A stretch of DNA of 64,000 bases from Thermoflexibacter ruber (GTDB lineage Bacteria; Bacteroidota; Bacteroidia; Cytophagales; Thermoflexibacteraceae): positions 32,722 to 96,721 of the forward strand of contig NZ_FONY01000019.1 of NCBI RefSeq assembly GCF_900113045.1. Reading direction: 5' to 3'. This document shows, piece after piece, positions 61,086 to 64,000 of this stretch. Every line of letters starts with the position of its first letter. The stretch's first letter is position 1. The notes beneath the pieces were generated by a model. The model did no database searches and had not been told where the DNA came from. It worked only from the letters and a program-made list of their open reading frames with translations. The position numbers and the translations under genes are program-made.

Positions 61086-62447
61086 CTAAAAATTCTCTGT
61101 TTTCTGTTTCGCTCCCAGGCTTTCTAAATATTCTTGTTTTGCTTTTTCTAATTCCTCAATAATTCCTTTGCGCAAATCTAAAAGTAATTGAAAATCAGGA
61201 TTTTTAACCAAATTGCTGATTCTCCACTTTCCTATCAAATCCAAAAGATAAAACCAATATCGGTAAGTGAAAAAACCTGAGAGTACAAGCGAAGTCAAGT
61301 AGGCAAATAAATAACCTCCATGTGGAATAAAATGATAAAATCCCCAAGCATAAACTGTATAAAAACCAAGAAAGGTGAAGATTCCAAAGGTGATATTCAT
61401 AGGGGCATGATATGTAATGTCTTTGGTGATGGCATGGGTAAAAATAGCAGGCAGTTCATAAGGTAAAAGATTGTGTATCAATCCATAGAGGTACAAAGGG
61501 AAGCCCAGTAAAGTAGTCAAAACTCCTTTTATCTTTGCCTTTTTGTCTAAGATAGGCTGTACTATCAAGCTATCACTCAGTTTGTACTTTTCTAATAAAC
61601 TAAAATACTGATGGATATTTGCCTGCAAGCTATCTACTCTTTCTGGTTGCTTTGCTTCAAAGTAATGCACTGCTTCTGCAAAATACTGGGCTACCACAAA
61701 AATTTGCTCCGTTTCAGCACTTGGCAAGTCCAATTCCTTTCTCAACGTACTCGTGTAGAGCCTTTCTATTTTTTCTACCAACTCATCTATTTCCTTATTT
61801 TCAGTAACAACTATCATGGCTTCTAAGCGTTCTTTTATTTCATCAGTAAGTTGTTGGACTGTTTTTATGCTGTCTTGGAGATAGCTTTCTTTGTAATCTT
61901 TTACTGCAATTGCCTCGTCAAAACTCACCATAAGGCGACTTCGAAATTTGCGAGGGTTGGTATAGTTAATCCCTACACAAACAATCTTGACATCAAGAGC
62001 AAAGTCATTTTTTGCCTCTGCTCCTAAGGCAATGCGTGCCGTACCTGTTTTGATTTTGCGGAGTTTGCGTTCGTTTTCGCTCGTACCCTCAGGAAAAATA
62101 ATGATTGCCCCTTTCTTTTCTAAAAGCTCATAACAGGCTCTAAATGAATCCTCATTTTTTATAGAAGCGACTTGGCTGTCTTGTTGGCGATAGATAGGAA
62201 GGGTATAGAGACGGCGAAGCAACCAAGCAATAACAGGGACTTTGAAAATACCTCCATTCGCCAAAAAATGAATTTTCCGTGGGACAAACAAAGCCCCAAC
62301 TAATGGGTCTAAAAAGGTGCTTGGGTGATTGGCGGCTAAGATAAGCGCACCTTTTTTAGGGATATGGTCTATATTTTTCAAATGTATAGACTTGAAAAAC
62401 ACACGAATGGCTATCAAGACGATAAGGCGAAGAAGATGATAAAGCAT
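61086..62447 (-). CDS. Lysophospholipid/glycerol-phosphate acyltransferase (PlsC-like)
   Basis: The 453-residue membrane protein has an N-terminal PlsC acyltransferase domain. The catalytic motif is N40-H41-PSTFL-D47, an H-x5-D spacing instead of the usual H-x4-D, as I recall from the NHPNSFLD-type enzymes of Bacteroidota. Downstream are the glycerol-phosphate binding motifs IHFLANGGIFK and FPEGTSENERKLRKIKTGTARIAL. A charged middle region (about 200-300) and four C-terminal hydrophobic helices (about 305-400) extend it well beyond standard PlsC. It acylates lysophosphatidate or a related lipid in the inner membrane. Confidence 0.88.
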   Translation of the reverse strand: MLYHLLRLIVLIAIRVFFKSIHLKNIDHIPKKGALILAANHPSTFLDPLVGALFVPRKIHFLANGGIFKVPVIAWLLRRLYTLPIYRQQDSQVASIKNEDSFRACYELLEKKGAIIIFPEGTSENERKLRKIKTGTARIALGAEAKNDFALDVKIVCVGINYTNPRKFRSRLMVSFDEAIAVKDYKESYLQDSIKTVQQLTDEIKERLEAMIVVTENKEIDELVEKIERLYTSTLRKELDLPSAETEQIFVVAQYFAEAVHYFEAKQPERVDSLQANIHQYFSLLEKYKLSDSLIVQPILDKKAKIKGVLTTLLGFPLYLYGLIHNLLPYELPAIFTHAITKDITYHAPMNITFGIFTFLGFYTVYAWGFYHFIPHGGYLFAYLTSLVLSGFFTYRYWFYLLDLIGKWRISNLVKNPDFQLLLDLRKGIIEELEKAKQEYLESLGAKQKTENF

Positions 62448-62490
62448 AAATTGGGCTTTTAATTTTTATCCCAATTTAGTAAACAATTTT

Positions 62491-62521
62491 TTGTCATAGT
62501 TAATCTCTTTCTTTATTTTTG
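62491..62521 (+). promoter_or_regulatory. Bacteroidota promoter for the restriction-modification gene
   Basis: TTG (62491-62493), exactly 20 nt, then TATTTTTG (62514-62521), with the ATG 38 bases further on at 62559. Confidence 0.7.
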
Positions 62522-62558
62522 ATTAGCAGATTACGTGAGGCTCAAATGCAAACTTAAG

Positions 62559-64000
62559 ATGATTTTAAAAGAACTAACGCCACGAAAGGCACTCAACAAA
62601 GCCTTTTTGAAATTAAAACCCAGCCGAACTGAAATTGACAATTTTAAAACTAATCTCATTACTTTACTCGAGAGAGTAAATGATACTGAGAGCGAGGAAT
62701 TTCATAAAAACTTGCTCATCGATTTTCTCAAGAAAACCTATTACGACCCTCACCATTTCCTCAATACCAAAGGGCGAAACGACTTGGTTATTCACAATGG
62801 CAGCACCGCTAAAAGCCCTGTCGGCGTAATCATTGAAGCTAAAAAACCAAGCAATAAAGTAGAAATGCTCACAAGAGATAATATCAACAAAAAAGCCTTT
62901 CAAGAGTTGATTTTGTATTACTTGCGAGAAAGAGTTACTCACAAAAATTTGGAAATCAAACACTTGGCAGCTACTAACATCTATGAATGGTTTATTTTTG
63001 ATGCGATGTTGTTAGACAGACTTTTTGCCCAAAACAAAAACCTTGTCAAGCTATTCAATGATTTTGAAGCAGGACGTTTGGCAGATACCAAAACCGATTT
63101 CTTCTACAAACAGGTTGCCGAACCGTTTATTGGCGAGATAAGCGCAGAGATTGAATTTACTTATTTTTCATTCCCAAGAGTTAATTCGGGGGCTATAGAT
63201 GACAACGACCTGATACCCTTGTTTAAAATACTGTCCCCAGAGCATCTTTTAAAACTTCCCTTCGCCAACGACAGTAACAGCCTTGACAAACGCTTTTACA
63301 GCGAGTTGTTGCATATTATCGGCTTGACAGAAATCAAAGAGGGGAACAAAAAGCTGATTGAGCGAAACAAAGCAGGCGAAAGACATACAGGAACAATTTT
63401 GGAAAATGCTGTCATTCAGTTAGATAGCTTGGACAAAATGAGCCGATTAGAAAAACCAAGCCAATTTGGGAAGACAGAGCAAGAAAGGCTTTTTAATGTG
63501 GCTCTTGAACTGAGCATCACTTGGGTAAACCGCATTTTGTTTTTGAAACTATTAGAAGCCCAACTCATCACCTACCACAAAGGCGATGCGTCATATTCGT
63601 TTCTTCACTCCGACAAAATTAAAAGTTATGATGACCTAAACAGTTTATTTTTTCAGGTTTTGGCTCGCCAACACGATGAGAGGAACGAAGAGGTAAAGAA
63701 AATTTTTGAGAAAGTGCCGTATCTCAACTCATCGCTTTTTGAGCCGACAGATACTGAACAACAAACCATTTTTATCAGCAATCTTAAAGATAATATAAAC
63801 ATTCCGATTTTTTCGCAAACCGTGTTAAAAGACCCGCAAGGCAAAAAGAGAACAGGCAAGCTAAATACGCTACAGTATTTTTTGGAGTTTTTAGATGCCT
63901 ATAATTTTGGAGCAGAAGGCAGTGAGGAAATTCAGGAAGATAATAAAACACTGATTAATGCTTCGGTTCTTGGTTTGATTTTCGAGAAAATCAATGGCTA
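62559..64000 (+). CDS. Type IIG-like restriction-modification enzyme, N-terminal part (cut by window edge)
   Basis: The frame opens at the ATG at 62559 and stays open to the window end (480 complete codons), so the C-terminus is missing. Residues 75-95 (NDLVI...VIIEAKKP) give a PD-(D/E)xK nuclease motif with D75, E93 and K95. The long helical region after it matches the domain (DUF7149, from memory) that precedes Eco57I-type methyltransferases in Bacteroidota. The last visible residues (ASVLGLIFEKINGY) are where such proteins lead into the N6-adenine methylase. Expect the SAM-binding motifs, an NPPY box and a specificity region outside the window. It has its own promoter and may open a defence locus. 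Confidence 0.83.
   Translation, partial: MILKELTPRKALNKAFLKLKPSRTEIDNFKTNLITLLERVNDTESEEFHKNLLIDFLKKTYYDPHHFLNTKGRNDLVIHNGSTAKSPVGVIIEAKKPSNKVEMLTRDNINKKAFQELILYYLRERVTHKNLEIKHLAATNIYEWFIFDAMLLDRLFAQNKNLVKLFNDFEAGRLADTKTDFFYKQVAEPFIGEISAEIEFTYFSFPRVNSGAIDDNDLIPLFKILSPEHLLKLPFANDSNSLDKRFYSELLHIIGLTEIKEGNKKLIERNKAGERHTGTILENAVIQLDSLDKMSRLEKPSQFGKTEQERLFNVALELSITWVNRILFLKLLEAQLITYHKGDASYSFLHSDKIKSYDDLNSLFFQVLARQHDERNEEVKKIFEKVPYLNSSLFEPTDTEQQTIFISNLKDNINIPIFSQTVLKDPQGKKRTGKLNTLQYFLEFLDAYNFGAEGSEEIQEDNKTLINASVLGLIFEKING

Overview
The window is an AT-rich bacterial chromosome segment from the phylum Bacteroidota, most likely the order Cytophagales (inference from gene content, not a phylogenetic test). 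The evidence is: several well-formed Bacteroidota promoters (TTG, then about 20 nt, then TAnnTTTG); a protease with a type IX secretion C-terminal domain; RF2 with the programmed frameshift; Bacteroidota-style DUF3078, LptD, MlaD and helix-hairpin-helix/barrel proteins; and O-succinylhomoserine sulfhydrylase. No plasmid, phage, IS element or CRISPR array is visible. Genes are densely packed on both strands.

Layout. 1-1.2 kb: the end of a TPR protein with a repeated acidic motif, then secG. 1.3-4.9 kb (minus strand): an LRR membrane protein, a solitary RbsC-type ABC permease, a single-domain response regulator and a Tat-exported class V PLP enzyme. 5.1-10.4 kb: an acyl-CoA carboxylase beta subunit (plus), then a GMC oxidoreductase with its Tat/lipoprotein small subunit and an outer-membrane DUF3078 protein (minus). 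10.5-19.2 kb (minus): a 1826-residue secreted subtilase, a small lipoprotein, prfB and a KdnA-like aminotransferase. 19.4-23.4 kb (plus): a RidA-like lipoprotein, an unknown secreted protein, and a hybrid histidine kinase with an Hpt partner. 23.4-28.5 kb (minus): a flippase-like membrane protein, a phosphohexomutase and a penicillin acylase family hydrolase. 28.8-34.5 kb: an acidic lipoprotein, a GT87-type glycosyltransferase, a lipoprotein superoxide dismutase, a sugar-nucleotide epimerase, pyrD and rpiB. 34.6-41.1 kb (minus): a HhH/barrel protein, and a molybdenum hydroxylase pair with a GH140-like gene between its two subunits. 42-46.8 kb: recA, a ccsA/ccmC-like gene, a ComM/YifB ATPase and metZ. 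47-52.7 kb (plus): TetR, an ABC1 kinase, MiaE, a second hybrid kinase and a polysaccharide deacetylase. 52.7-57.4 kb: lptD (minus), an amidase and mlaD (plus). 57.4-60.7 kb: the tRNA-Trp, secE, nusG, rplK, rplA, rplJ, rplL operon, which ends at a strong terminator with no rpoB after it. 60.7-64 kb: a small membrane protein, an acyltransferase, and the start of a type IIG-like restriction-modification enzyme cut by the window edge.

How the genes fit together. Many act at the envelope: LptD and MlaD (LPS and lipid transport), the KdnA-like aminotransferase (possible Kdo modification), amidase, deacetylase, flippase-like protein, acyltransferase and epimerase. Another set are exported redox enzymes carrying Tat or lipoprotein signals: GMC oxidoreductase with its small subunit, the IorAB-like pair and the SOD. 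Housekeeping genes (recA, prfB, pyrD, glmM-like, the ribosomal operon) are interspersed.

Nothing in the window is clearly a novel multi-gene system. The best candidates for a second look are the molybdenum hydroxylase/GH140 cluster, the TetR-ABC1-MiaE cluster, the repeat protein at the left edge, the split of rplL from rpoBC, and the restriction-modification gene at the right edge, which may open a defence locus.
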